Positions 1 through 7,792 of a stretch of 32,486 bases of DNA are shown here, piece after piece. The notes beneath the pieces are model-generated. The model made no database searches. It was not told where the DNA came from and was given only the letters and a program-made list of their open reading frames with translations. How positions within the stretch are numbered: position 1 is the first letter of the stretch; each line of letters opens with the position of its first letter. Where the stretch lies: contig JABIQM010000281.1 in assembly GCA_018699415.1 (NCBI GenBank), forward strand, positions 1-32,486, given 5' to 3'. The position numbers and the translations under genes were made by a program. The stretch comes from Acidimicrobiaceae bacterium. GTDB taxonomy: Bacteria; Actinomycetota; Acidimicrobiia; Acidimicrobiales; Aldehydirespiratoraceae.

Positions 1-658
1 CGCCGACATTGTCACCGACGTTGTCAGCGATGGTGGCGGGATTGCGCGGGTCGTCCTCAGGGATACCAGCTTCAACCTTGCCGACCAGGTCGGCGCCGAC
101 GTCGGCTGCTTTGGTGTAGATACCGCCACCCACACGGGAGAAAAGCGCAATTGAGCTCGCACCCAGCCCGTAGGCGGTCAGGATCTCGAAGGCTTGGTCA
201 ACCTGGGCCCAGACCACAAAGATCAGATACGTGACCATGAGGCCACCGAGCGCAAGTCCGGCGACGCTGAAGCCCATGACGGCACCACCACGAAAGGCGA
301 TCGGTAGCGCTTTGCCCGGACCGTCCTTCGCCGCTTCGGTTGTTCGTGCATTCGCCATCGTGGCCACTGTCATCCCGACGTAGCCCGCCCCAGCGGACAG
401 CACTGCACCGAGCAAATAGCTCACCGCTGCCAACGGGGCGATGACAATGGCAAGAAGGATCATCATCGCCACGACAAAGAACGAGACCCAGGTGTATTCC
501 TGCTTGAGGAAGGCCTTGGCTCCGTTCTGAATTTCTGTCATCAGGAAAACCATGCGGTCATTACCTGGTGAAGCGGCTTCAACAGCCTTGTAGTAGTAGC
601 CAGCCAAGACGAGCCCGGCGACCGCCGAGATCAAGGCCAAATAGGGGACGGCGCTCAC
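1..658 (-). CDS. hppA: Membrane-bound proton-translocating pyrophosphatase, N-terminal part (cut by window start)
   Basis: This integral membrane enzyme couples hydrolysis of pyrophosphate to ion pumping across the cytoplasmic membrane. About 219 codons are visible and the C-terminal two thirds lie outside the window. Near the visible end are the family hallmark DVGADLVGKVE, which binds Mg-pyrophosphate, and the following acidic stretch DDPRNPATIADNVGDNVG. Several hydrophobic helices precede them: residues ~2-20, a pair around 50-85, and one around 110-135. The start is the GTG at 658-656, giving MSAVPYLALISAVAG, because AGGAG lies six bases upstream. Whether it is K+-dependent or H+/Na+-specific depends on residues beyond the window. 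It is divergent from the J-domain gene across a 263-base gap. The family assignment is very secure. Confidence 0.95.
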   Translation of the reverse strand, partial: MSAVPYLALISAVAGLVLAGYYYKAVEAASPGNDRMVFLMTEIQNGAKAFLKQEYTWVSFFVVAMMILLAIVIAPLAAVSYLLGAVLSAGAGYVGMTVATMANARTTEAAKDGPGKALPIAFRGGAVMGFSVAGLALGGLMVTYLIFVVWAQVDQAFEILTAYGLGASSIALFSRVGGGIYTKAADVGADLVGKVEAGIPEDDPRNPATIADNVGDNVG

Positions 659-663
659 AGTTT

Positions 664-668
664 CTCCT
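664..668 (-). promoter_or_regulatory. Ribosome binding site of hppA
   Basis: On the minus strand AGGAG stands six bases before the GTG at 658. It fixes this non-ATG start, which is also where the first transmembrane helix begins. Confidence 0.7.
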
Positions 669-792
669 GTCGTTGCGCATTAGAAAAGACCGGATGAACG
701 CTACAGACCAGACAAGCTGCCTACAAGCATTCTCGTCGTGTTCTTCAGGTATTGCGCATTCTTTTGGAATTCAGGCATACAAGGGTTTCCGC

Positions 793-837
793 GGCCAACG
801 TGTTGGCCTGGCTTTGGTGACTCAGCTGACGATCAGC
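793..837. repeat. Two short perfect inverted repeats in the hppA / J-domain intergenic gap
   Basis: GGCCAACGTGTTGGCC (793-808) has 6-bp arms and a 4-base centre. GCTGACGATCAGC (825-837) has 5-bp arms and a 3-base centre. Neither is followed by a T-run on either strand, so they do not look like intrinsic terminators. The rest of the 659-921 gap shows no open frame I would call a gene and no clear promoter boxes. Confidence 0.4.
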
Positions 838-921
838 GTCGGGAACCGCCGCGAGTGAGCCATGCCTGGCCGCGGTGGGCGTGGCTGATGCAGTGCCTCG
901 CCGGAAGCGCTGCCATCCGCG

Positions 922-1485
922 ATGCTATTAATGATGGATATTGCCACTGCGTGCGGAGTGCTCGGCCTCGAAAATGGGGCTGACTGGAATGAAGTCCGAA
1001 CGATGCATCGTGAGGCGATCCGTCGCTCGCATCCTGATGTCGGTGGTTCCACTGATCGAGCAGCTCAGCTAAACCAAGCCTTCGGGGTACTCGAACGGGC
1101 GACGAATGACGGGCAATACCCCCTGCCACCCCCTGCCCCAGACTCCCCTACCCCTGCCGGCGAACGCTCACCGTCGACGGTGCTTGGCTCAGACTCGCCG
1201 GCTGAACTTCTGACTTGCCTAGCGGACGCCGGACATGATGTGGGCGAAGTCGTGTTCGTCGACCCTGAGTCCGGTCGTCTCGAGATCATTGTCGGGCCAG
1301 ACCCCGGAGTTGGCCGTTTGATTGTTGAGGTTGGGGAACCTACGCACGATGGCATCAGCGTTGCCTTCACGCTTGAGCCACTGGGTGTTATCGCTCCCCC
1401 ATCGATCGGCGAGGTCGTGGCTGATCTGCTCCGGCTCCACGATGCCCGCCACAGCACTGACGTCAGGGCCGGCGACCTGTCGTAG
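922..1485 (+). CDS. Small J-domain (DnaJ-like) protein with an unassigned C-terminal domain
   Basis: The N-terminal ~65 residues resemble a J-domain, the module that stimulates the ATPase of Hsp70/DnaK. The hallmark HPD is at residues 37-39 in RRSHPDVGGS, followed by a helix ending in LNQAFGVLE. There is no G/F-rich region, zinc finger or DnaJ C-terminal domain, so this is a class III-type J-protein. A Pro-rich linker (~67-90) leads to a ~90-residue alpha/beta-looking domain that I do not recognise. In-frame ATGs at 922, 931 and 934 are all possible starts and none has a clear Shine-Dalgarno. The 3' end overlaps the convergent PfkB kinase gene by 23 bases. The J-domain call rests on HPD and its context; the client or partner is unknown. 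Confidence 0.75.
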   Translation: MLLMMDIATACGVLGLENGADWNEVRTMHREAIRRSHPDVGGSTDRAAQLNQAFGVLERATNDGQYPLPPPAPDSPTPAGERSPSTVLGSDSPAELLTCLADAGHDVGEVVFVDPESGRLEIIVGPDPGVGRLIVEVGEPTHDGISVAFTLEPLGVIAPPSIGEVVADLLRLHDARHSTDVRAGDLS

Positions 1486-2323
1486 GACCGAGTTCACCTA
1501 GGACACGAGCCGCCACTCGGTGCCCAGCGTACGACGCCGCTACTCCGTCAGCCCCCGTCATTCGGCTCATCATGAATCCGGCGATGAAGCCATCGCTTGC
1601 GCCGGTGCGGTCGCGGATAATCGACACCGGCGCCACGGGCACACTCTCATCACCAGACGCGCTCAGCACGAGGGTTGGTCTCGGACCCGCCGTCACCACT
1701 GTGAGACGCGCCCCATCGAGGGGTTCGCGCGGGGTGCAGCCCAGAGCGGCATGCTCGGCACGGTTTACTACGACTGCGTCAGGTTCAAGTGTTCTCACGA
1801 GTTCAAGGAACGCAGGCCCACCGATCTCTTCTAGATCCGCGCTACCGGGTGCACCGAGAGTAAGGGGCAGCCGGCGATCTCGGATACCTCCCAATACTGA
1901 GTCCATGGCAGATGCAAGGGGGTCTGCGGCGAAGACCGATGCCGGTAGATAGACACCGCTGACGTCATCGAGGACGTCAGCATCGATCAGAGTCACCCGA
2001 GAAGACGCACCTCGATCGACGAGCCGACTCCGGCTGCCTTGTCCAGCAGTGGTGACCGTGACGCCAGTTCCGCCAAGGTGACGAACACGAGTGTCCACAC
2101 CGCGGTCGCGCAAATCTTCGGCCAGAACATGTCCAATGGTGTCGTCACCCGTTTGCCCGACAAATCGAACCGCACCACCACTTTCGGCAACGAGGGCCGC
2201 AACATTGGCTCCGCTACCGCCGCGCAGCCGAGCCGACCTAACAATTGTGTCCGCACCGCGACGTGGCTCAGACAGAAGTTGGATGAGTATTTCCTCGACA
2301 AGGTCGCCGACGGTGAGCAGCAT
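1463..2323 (-). CDS. PfkB-family (ribokinase-like) carbohydrate kinase
   Basis: It is predicted to phosphorylate a sugar or nucleoside with ATP in the cytoplasm. The N-terminal family signature appears as RGGSGANVAALVAESGG (~residues 34-50), with GQTGDD soon after. The C-terminal ATP/anion-hole motif reads DRTGASDGFIAGF, where most members have D-T-x-G-A-G-D. The catalytic aspartate is kept but the second glycine of GAGD is serine. At 286 residues it is slightly shorter than typical ribokinases (~300). It lies 8 bases downstream of the DivIVA-like gene and probably shares its transcript. The ATG at 2323 has only a weak upstream ribosome site. Substrate cannot be told from sequence. Confidence 0.88.
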   Translation of the reverse strand: MLLTVGDLVEEILIQLLSEPRRGADTIVRSARLRGGSGANVAALVAESGGAVRFVGQTGDDTIGHVLAEDLRDRGVDTRVRHLGGTGVTVTTAGQGSRSRLVDRGASSRVTLIDADVLDDVSGVYLPASVFAADPLASAMDSVLGGIRDRRLPLTLGAPGSADLEEIGGPAFLELVRTLEPDAVVVNRAEHAALGCTPREPLDGARLTVVTAGPRPTLVLSASGDESVPVAPVSIIRDRTGASDGFIAGFMMSRMTGADGVAASYAGHRVAARVLGELGPTTGRRP

Positions 2324-2331
2324 CTGGGCGT

Positions 2332-2613
2332 TTATGACGCGATGGTCTCGTCAGGCAGTCGAGCCGCCTCCGTCGCCGCTGCGTTGAGGATGGTCTCCAC
2401 AGCTCGACGAGTAGCGCGCAATGCGAGATCCTCGTTGGCGGTCGTCGCTATGGTGAGTTCTTCGGTCAGACGTGCGACCTCCAACTCCAGACCTTCGGTG
2501 CGTCGCGCGAGTTCGGCCTCCATAAACGCAATTTCGGCATCGACCTCTTTTCGGCGATAGCCCAGAAGCCGCCGCTTGAACGTTGTGGTCGTTTTATCGA
2601 TCTTCTTCACCAT
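2332..2613 (-). CDS. Small DivIVA-domain-like coiled-coil protein
   Basis: This 93-residue protein begins with a stretch resembling the N-terminal lipid-binding domain of DivIVA/GpsB: a basic TFKRRLLGYRRKEVDAEI where that family has F-x-R-x-x-x-G-Y-x-x-x-E-V-D. A continuous heptad-like helix follows (~residues 25-85), rich in Glu, Ala, Leu and Arg, consistent with a coiled coil. Full DivIVA/Wag31 proteins are much longer, so this is a minimal version. DivIVA proteins of Actinobacteria mark cell poles and division sites; a role for this one is inference. The ATG at 2613 has GGGAG eight bases upstream. It precedes the PfkB kinase by 8 bases. Confidence 0.68.
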   Translation of the reverse strand: MVKKIDKTTTTFKRRLLGYRRKEVDAEIAFMEAELARRTEGLELEVARLTEELTIATTANEDLALRATRRAVETILNAAATEAARLPDETIAS

Positions 2614-2677
2614 GGCGGTCGCTCCCTAGGCACGATCACGAACCTAGCGGGGAGGTCTGCCCCCGTCGACACTCGCG

Positions 2678-3919
2678 TCACGGCAGAAATATCATTGGGT
2701 CCCGTGGGATCCCGTTGACACGGGTCTCGAAGTGCAAATGCGGACCAGTGCTCCAACCGGTCGAGCCGACGGCACCGAGCACATCACCTTGCTCAACGTT
2801 GTCGCCGCTTGAGACGAATATCTGGGACATATGGGCATACAGCGTGGCGATGCCATCTACATGCGACACGATCACCGCGTTGCCGTAGCCGCCCTTCCAT
2901 CCGGCAAAGATGACGTTGCCCTCCTTCGAGGTCCAGATGGCGTCACCGGTTGCTCCGGCAATATCGACTCCGCTGTGCTGCCTCACCGTGCCAAAGATTG
3001 GATGAAGACGAGGGCCAAAGGGTGAACCGACCCGACCATTGGTTGGCATGGCAAACCCATCCAAGGAGGGAGCGCCCGGCGCTCCAGGGTCAAACCCAAG
3101 GGCCTCCTGCTGCTTTGCACGGATTAAGGCCGTGAAGTCCGCATCATCGGCTTCCCACTGTTCTAGCTCCCCGTACCAGGTATCGATTCGAGCATTCAGT
3201 TCGTTCTGAATCTGGATCTGGATGGCCTGATGCTTTTCAAAGGTTGCCAGCTCAGTTTCAATGTCACGGCGGAGTTCGTCGGCTTCCGTGCGGGCGTCCA
3301 CACCGGCAAGAACGTGCTCCTCGCGTTCCGCTCGAAGACGACGCAACGTATCGAGGATGTCACGTTCGCTTCCCGCCGCGAAGCCGAGCAAGGCTTGGCG
3401 CACAGCGGTGCGGTTCGGATCGCCTGAGGCGAGCCAGACATCGAGGTGGCTCGATGTCCCGACATAGGCTTCGATGGCGCGGACCCGCATCTCGTCGAGC
3501 GTCGCAGCGATGTGTAGCTCAGACTGCACGACCATGTCTTCGCGTGACTGAACCTCTGTCTCGGCGTCGAGTAGGGACTGTCGCGCACTCTGCACGGCAG
3601 ACCACTGCGCATCAATAATCGCTTGGACCTCCGCAAGAACCTCGGCGATTCGTTCATCTTCTTCTTTGAGCAGATTGATCTCAGCGAGCGCCGCAGTTTG
3701 GGCCTCACGGGCCTCCTCTCGCTTCTTGCGAATGTCGCTGATGGTCTCGTCGGCGCCAGCTGGCACCGCCAGCACCCCGCAGACACTCAACGCCAAGACG
3801 AGACGGCTTCCAAAGCGGAGACGGGAGCGGGGAGGGGCAGCAGGCACAATAAAGGGACGAGGGTGCGGTTCCTCCCGCCTCGATGAGCGTAATGACCGTG
3901 ACGCCCCGAGTGGTGGCAC
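2678..3919 (-). CDS. Secreted coiled-coil M23-family (LytM/NlpD-type) metallopeptidase
   Basis: This is a probable peptidoglycan endopeptidase acting outside the membrane. A hydrophobic signal segment (~residues 36-55, ending AVPAGA) is followed by long coiled coils (~57-270), then a C-terminal M23 domain (~295-410). Zinc ligands are visible as HSGVDIA (H-x-x-x-D), and the catalytic HxH appears as PHLHFE; GSPFGPRLHPIFG precedes them. Because all these residues are present it could be an active enzyme rather than an EnvC-like activator. The listed start is a GTG (3919) without a clear ribosome site. A GTG at 3847 would give a more normal-length signal peptide and is a good alternative. It is divergent from the LCP gene, also a cell-wall function. 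Confidence 0.9.
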   Translation of the reverse strand: MPPLGASRSLRSSRREEPHPRPFIVPAAPPRSRLRFGSRLVLALSVCGVLAVPAGADETISDIRKKREEAREAQTAALAEINLLKEEDERIAEVLAEVQAIIDAQWSAVQSARQSLLDAETEVQSREDMVVQSELHIAATLDEMRVRAIEAYVGTSSHLDVWLASGDPNRTAVRQALLGFAAGSERDILDTLRRLRAEREEHVLAGVDARTEADELRRDIETELATFEKHQAIQIQIQNELNARIDTWYGELEQWEADDADFTALIRAKQQEALGFDPGAPGAPSLDGFAMPTNGRVGSPFGPRLHPIFGTVRQHSGVDIAGATGDAIWTSKEGNVIFAGWKGGYGNAVIVSHVDGIATLYAHMSQIFVSSGDNVEQGDVLGAVGSTGWSTGPHLHFETRVNGIPRDPMIFLP

Positions 3920-3961
3920 TGACGCCGCATCGGCTCGCTGGCGTGCTGAACTAAGAGCGCC

Positions 3962-5005
3962 ATGACCGATCTCCCCAAGGACCCCCGCTCAATCCGCGTT
4001 GGTAGCCCCAGCCACGCACCGGCCCCGGTGCCTGACGCAAGTGCGCCCGATCAGGTCTCTCGGTACCGCGGCCGCTTTCCTGTTGGCAAGGTTGTTCTCG
4101 CACTGTTCAGCCTGCTCGTGGTCGTAGCACTCGTGATTGCTGGAATGGCATGGGGGTCGTGGCGAGCAGTCGAACGAGTTGATCTCGAGAGCGTTCTGGC
4201 AGGCAGCCCCAGTGGCACGAATTTCCTGGTCGTGGGCACGGACAGCCGCGATGGTGTCGCTCCCGACACCGCCAACGCAGGAGTTATCTTCGGCGAGGGT
4301 GTGGCTGGCGAACGGACCGACACGATTGCCGTGCTTCGCATCGACGATGGCGAAGTCAGGCTGCTCGCCATTCCGCGAGATCTTTACCTCCCGATCGATG
4401 GGGGTTCCCCAAACCGCATAAATGTGGCGTTTGCACGAGGAGGACCTGCCAGTCTCATTCGAACAGTGCAGTCAGAGCTTGGAATCGGCATTGATCACTA
4501 TCTAGAAGTGGACTTCGCTGGCTTTCTAGGGCTCGTCGATGCGTTCGGCGGTATACCGTTCGATTTTCCGTATCCGACGCGCGATCCCAAGTCTGGTCTT
4601 GATATCCCTAGAGCTGGTTTGGTCGAACTCGACAGCTCAATGGCCCTGGCATTCGTGCGTTCACGCAGCTACACCGAACTCGTGGACGGAGTCGAGCGTC
4701 GCGACCCCACGTCGGACCTCGGCCGTGTGCAGCGTCAACAGCAGTTCCTGGGAGCGCTCTTCGCAGAGCTTGGCGAAACCATGAACCCGTTCACCATGCT
4801 GGACGCGCTCGACGCAGTGGCGCGCAACGTGCGGGTGGATTCAGGCCTGTCGCTCAACGACGCGGCCCGCCTCGGTCTTGCCGTCCGCGGCTCATCACCG
4901 ACCACTGCGACCGTGCCGACCACCCCTTGGGTCACCGACTCCGGGGCTCAGGTATTGCTCGTGAAAGCAAATGCCGGCGATGCGTTAGATGCGTTCCGCC
5001 CCTAA
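3962..5005 (+). CDS. LytR-CpsA-Psr (LCP) family cell-wall glycopolymer ligase
   Basis: LCP enzymes transfer lipid-linked glycopolymers, such as arabinogalactan or teichoic-type polymers, onto peptidoglycan at the outer face of the membrane. A Pro-rich cytoplasmic tail (~1-40) and one transmembrane helix (~42-66) precede the LCP domain (~85-275). Family motifs seen are FLVVGTDSRDG, RTDTIAVLRID, the IPRDLYLPI core, RINVAFARGG, and VDAFGGI; the Arg and Asp residues in these normally bind the pyrophosphate head group. A short C-terminal tail follows (~280-347). The ATG at 3962 lacks a strong ribosome site but the transmembrane layout fits. Its divergent neighbour is an M23 peptidase, so both sides of the promoter region serve the envelope. 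Confidence 0.93.
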   Translation: MTDLPKDPRSIRVGSPSHAPAPVPDASAPDQVSRYRGRFPVGKVVLALFSLLVVVALVIAGMAWGSWRAVERVDLESVLAGSPSGTNFLVVGTDSRDGVAPDTANAGVIFGEGVAGERTDTIAVLRIDDGEVRLLAIPRDLYLPIDGGSPNRINVAFARGGPASLIRTVQSELGIGIDHYLEVDFAGFLGLVDAFGGIPFDFPYPTRDPKSGLDIPRAGLVELDSSMALAFVRSRSYTELVDGVERRDPTSDLGRVQRQQQFLGALFAELGETMNPFTMLDALDAVARNVRVDSGLSLNDAARLGLAVRGSSPTTATVPTTPWVTDSGAQVLLVKANAGDALDAFRP

Positions 5006-5036
5006 CCATGTCGTCGCAGACGAGTAACGTCATCGA

Positions 5037-6203
5037 ATGAGCCAGGACATACCCACTTCGTTGGATGCGCTGACCGCTGACTGGCTGACTCGAGTGCTGC
5101 GAGGTGGTGGCGTCATCAGTGAACGCACCACCATCAACGCCACATCCCAGACTCTCCTAGGGGTGGGTGAGGGTTTCATGGGTGAGATCGCACGCGTTCG
5201 TCTCGGACACGACGGGCCCGAGACGCTCGCCTCGCTTATCGCCAAGATCCCAACGACGGTGCCAGAGAACCGGGGTGCGGGTCAGATGCTCGGCATCTAC
5301 GAGCGCGAAGTCCGGGCCTATCTCGACCTGCTACCGAACGTCGACGTCCCTGTCCCAGTGGCGTACGCAGCGCTGTTGTCGGACGATGCCACCGGTGCCG
5401 CTGATCTCGCTCGGATGGTGAAGGCGGATCGGCTGCCGATCTGGGCCCTGCGAATTCTGGTTCGCCGCGAGCAAAAGACCACCGTAGTGCCGCCCGCTCT
5501 CCTGCTCTTAGAGGACTTACATGATGCGCTTCCCGGCGATCAAGTGGCGGGCTGCAGCCCCGTTCGAGCCGCAGCAGTTCTGCGGGTCGCCGCTCGCTTT
5601 CACGCTTCGACATGGGGCCCACGACTTCCCCAGCAGCAGCACTGGCTCTCAGGCGGGGACATCGCTCCTCGCCTGTTCCAGGCCGCCCATCTCAACTCCC
5701 GCAGGGGATTCAGGGCGTATGCCAGAACCCGGATGGACCCCCATTCACTCGCGGTGCTTCGCAGTATTACGCGCAGTGGACGGGCGCGCATCACCAATCT
5801 TCATCGACAGACACCTCGGTGCGTCGTCCATGGCGATCTTCGGCTCGACAACCTTTTCTTTGACTCCGAGACAGATGTCCGTGCCGTGATCGATTGGCAG
5901 GTCCCCAATCTGGGACCTGCTGTTCTCGACATTGGCTACTTTCTGGTCTCGTCACTTGATGCAAGTGTTCCCGAGTCAGAGATCACTGAACTCCTCGGGG
6001 TTTATCATGATGAACTCGTCAGATCGGGGGTGAAGGACTACTCCTTCGCCCGGCTTCAGGCCGATTACACCGAGGCTCTGTTGCTTCTTCTTCACCGTGC
6101 CACCTCATTTGATTCCATGGATTTCGGTGAGGAACGGGGCCGGGACCTTTTGGATACATGGATCAATCGCTTCGACGCGCGCCTGGCCCGCGTTCCCGCC
6201 TAG
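5037..6203 (+). CDS. Aminoglycoside-phosphotransferase-like / ecdysteroid-kinase-like phosphotransferase
   Basis: This 388-residue protein has the eukaryotic-kinase-like fold of the APH/choline kinase superfamily. The catalytic loop reads VVHGDLRLDNLFF (~residues 266-278), and the metal-binding IDWQ follows about 15 residues later, equivalent to the IDFE/DFG aspartate. The N-terminal lobe contains LGVGEGFMGEIARVRL, resembling the nucleotide-binding loop, and LIAKIP for the ATP-binding lysine. Many environmental Actinobacteria carry such genes and most do not confer drug resistance, so no resistance claim is made. It ends 10 bases before menB on the same strand. The ATG at 5037 has no strong ribosome site. 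Confidence 0.82.
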   Translation: MSQDIPTSLDALTADWLTRVLRGGGVISERTTINATSQTLLGVGEGFMGEIARVRLGHDGPETLASLIAKIPTTVPENRGAGQMLGIYEREVRAYLDLLPNVDVPVPVAYAALLSDDATGAADLARMVKADRLPIWALRILVRREQKTTVVPPALLLLEDLHDALPGDQVAGCSPVRAAAVLRVAARFHASTWGPRLPQQQHWLSGGDIAPRLFQAAHLNSRRGFRAYARTRMDPHSLAVLRSITRSGRARITNLHRQTPRCVVHGDLRLDNLFFDSETDVRAVIDWQVPNLGPAVLDIGYFLVSSLDASVPESEITELLGVYHDELVRSGVKDYSFARLQADYTEALLLLLHRATSFDSMDFGEERGRDLLDTWINRFDARLARVPA

Positions 6204-6213
6204 CCTCGGCGCC

Positions 6214-7125
6214 ATGTCCGACTCGTCAGTCTCTGAGATCTTCGACCCAACAGCCTGGACTGAGGTCCGCGGCTTCGACCTCACCGATATCACCTACCAC
6301 CGCGCTGTGGATCAGGGTACGGTGCGTATCGCTTTCAATCGGCCCGACGTTCGCAACGCGTTCCGCCCCAATACCGTTGACGAGCTGTACCGGACCCTCG
6401 ACCATGCCCGGATGTCGAGCGATGTCGGTTGTGTGCTCCTCACCGGGAATGGCCCCTCTGCAAAGGACGGCGGCTGGGCATTTTGCAGCGGCGGCGATCA
6501 ACGCATCCGGGGCAAAGTCGGCTATCAGTATGCCGAGGGTGAAACCGCAGACACGATTGATCCGGCTCGGGCGGGCCGACTACACATCCTTGAAGTCCAA
6601 CGCTTGATCCGCACGATGCCGAAAGTCGTCATCGCTGTGGTTCCAGGTTGGGCGGTCGGTGGCGGGCACAGCCTCCATGTCACTGCCGACTTGACGCTGG
6701 CGAGCGAGGAGCACGCGATCTTCAAGCAAACCGACACCGACGTCGCCAGCTTTGATGGAGGGTTCGGCTCGGCGTATCTCGCTCGCCAAGTCGGGCAGAA
6801 GCGAGCCCGGGAAATTTTCTTCCTTGGGCGCAACTACGGAGCGGATGAAGCGTTCCAAATGGGCATGGTCAACGCTGTTGTCCCACATGCAGAACTGGAG
6901 GCCACAGCGCTCCAGTGGGCACGCGAGATCAATGGCAAAAGCCCGACGGCACAGCGTATGGCCAAGTTCTCATTCAACCTGGTCGATGACGGTCTCATGG
7001 GCCAGCAGGTCTTTGCCGGAGAGGCGACCCGACTGGCGTACATGACCGATGAGGCAATTGAGGGGCGCGACGCCTTTCTCGAAAAGCGCACCCCGGACTG
7101 GTCCGCGTTCCCCTGGTACTTCTGA
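6214..7125 (+). CDS. menB: 1,4-dihydroxy-2-naphthoyl-CoA synthase
   Basis: MenB closes the naphthoate ring of menaquinone by converting o-succinylbenzoyl-CoA to DHNA-CoA. It belongs to the crotonase superfamily. Features seen include WAFCSGGDQRIRG (CoA/oxyanion-hole region), the mid-protein VVPGWAVGGGHSLHVTADLT, the MenB-specific SFDGGFGSAYLARQVGQKRA, and a C-terminus with FAGEATRLAY and ending PDWSAFPWYF. These make MenB far more likely than a general enoyl-CoA hydratase. The ATG at 6214 (303 residues) is preferred. A longer frame from 6097 would overlap the upstream kinase and has no homologous content. No other men-ring genes lie nearby, although a MenJ-like gene is 2 kb downstream. Confidence 0.95.
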   Translation: MSDSSVSEIFDPTAWTEVRGFDLTDITYHRAVDQGTVRIAFNRPDVRNAFRPNTVDELYRTLDHARMSSDVGCVLLTGNGPSAKDGGWAFCSGGDQRIRGKVGYQYAEGETADTIDPARAGRLHILEVQRLIRTMPKVVIAVVPGWAVGGGHSLHVTADLTLASEEHAIFKQTDTDVASFDGGFGSAYLARQVGQKRAREIFFLGRNYGADEAFQMGMVNAVVPHAELEATALQWAREINGKSPTAQRMAKFSFNLVDDGLMGQQVFAGEATRLAYMTDEAIEGRDAFLEKRTPDWSAFPWYF

Positions 7126-7138
7126 GCGGCTGGCAACG

Positions 7139-7792
7139 GTGCGTCTTGACCACTCGGACCTTGTCGTACGGTTTTGGAAGCCATTCGATGTTCTTACGGC
7201 CTTTACCGATCCGAACGATCGGAGCACACTGGCCGATTTCATTGATGTCCCCGATGTTTACGCCGCCGGACGTTTGGACCGCGACTCCGAGGGTCTCCTG
7301 ATCCTCACTCGCGGCAAAGCTCTTCGCACCCAACTGATGGACCCAACCATCGGTCACCCGCGTTCATACCTCGCCCAGGTCGAAGGCACGCCCTCCCCGG
7401 AATCCTGTCGGCGCCTTGAACGTGGTGTCGAATTGAAGGATGGCCGTACCCGTCCTGCGCAGATCGAGATCTTGTCATCGCCGCCAGATCTCCCTGAGCG
7501 AACCACGCCCATACGCGTCCGGAAATCGATTCCCGATACATGGGTGCGCGTCACCCTGACGGAAGGCAAGAACCGTCAGGTACGCCGCATGACTGCAGCT
7601 GTGGGCTTCCCGACGTTGCGCCTCGTACGAGAGGCAATAGGACCGATCACCCTCGCTGGCCTGACCGCAGGCCGGTGGGAGCCGTTGACAGCGGACGAGC
7701 AGAAGTCACTCACTGATTCCCTTGGGGCGGCTCGAGTCTCCAGTCAACGGGCTCGCGACCAGCCTCGACAAGGGCGGCGTTCGCACGACTGA
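7139..7792 (+). CDS. rRNA large/small subunit pseudouridine synthase of the RsuA/RluE type
   Basis: It isomerises a specific uridine in ribosomal RNA to pseudouridine. The catalytic motif AGRLDRDSEGLLILT (~residues 40-55 from this start) carries the aspartate nucleophile in RLD. A second family motif, LTEGKNRQVRRM, lies near residue 145. There is no N-terminal S4 domain, and with the GTG at 7139 the protein is 217 residues, the size typical of RluE. The frame is open upstream to an ATG at 7049, but that lies inside menB and encodes no family sequence. The last ~28 codons overlap the convergent ung gene by 83 bases. The exact rRNA target is not determined. Confidence 0.88.
   Translation: MRLDHSDLVVRFWKPFDVLTAFTDPNDRSTLADFIDVPDVYAAGRLDRDSEGLLILTRGKALRTQLMDPTIGHPRSYLAQVEGTPSPESCRRLERGVELKDGRTRPAQIEILSSPPDLPERTTPIRVRKSIPDTWVRVTLTEGKNRQVRRMTAAVGFPTLRLVREAIGPITLAGLTAGRWEPLTADEQKSLTDSLGAARVSSQRARDQPRQGRRSHD

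Noticed and set aside
2648-2665. CGGGG/CCCCG hairpin after the M23 gene as a terminator
   Set aside because: Stem of five pairs with an 8-base loop and no T-run on the minus strand; too weak to call.
5037-6203. Antibiotic-resistance kinase
   Set aside because: The fold is shared by many non-resistance kinases (choline, ecdysteroid-like) and no resistance-specific subfamily features are recognised.
6097-6213. N-terminal extension of menB
   Set aside because: It lies inside the upstream kinase gene and encodes nothing like MenB; ATG 6214 fits the family start.
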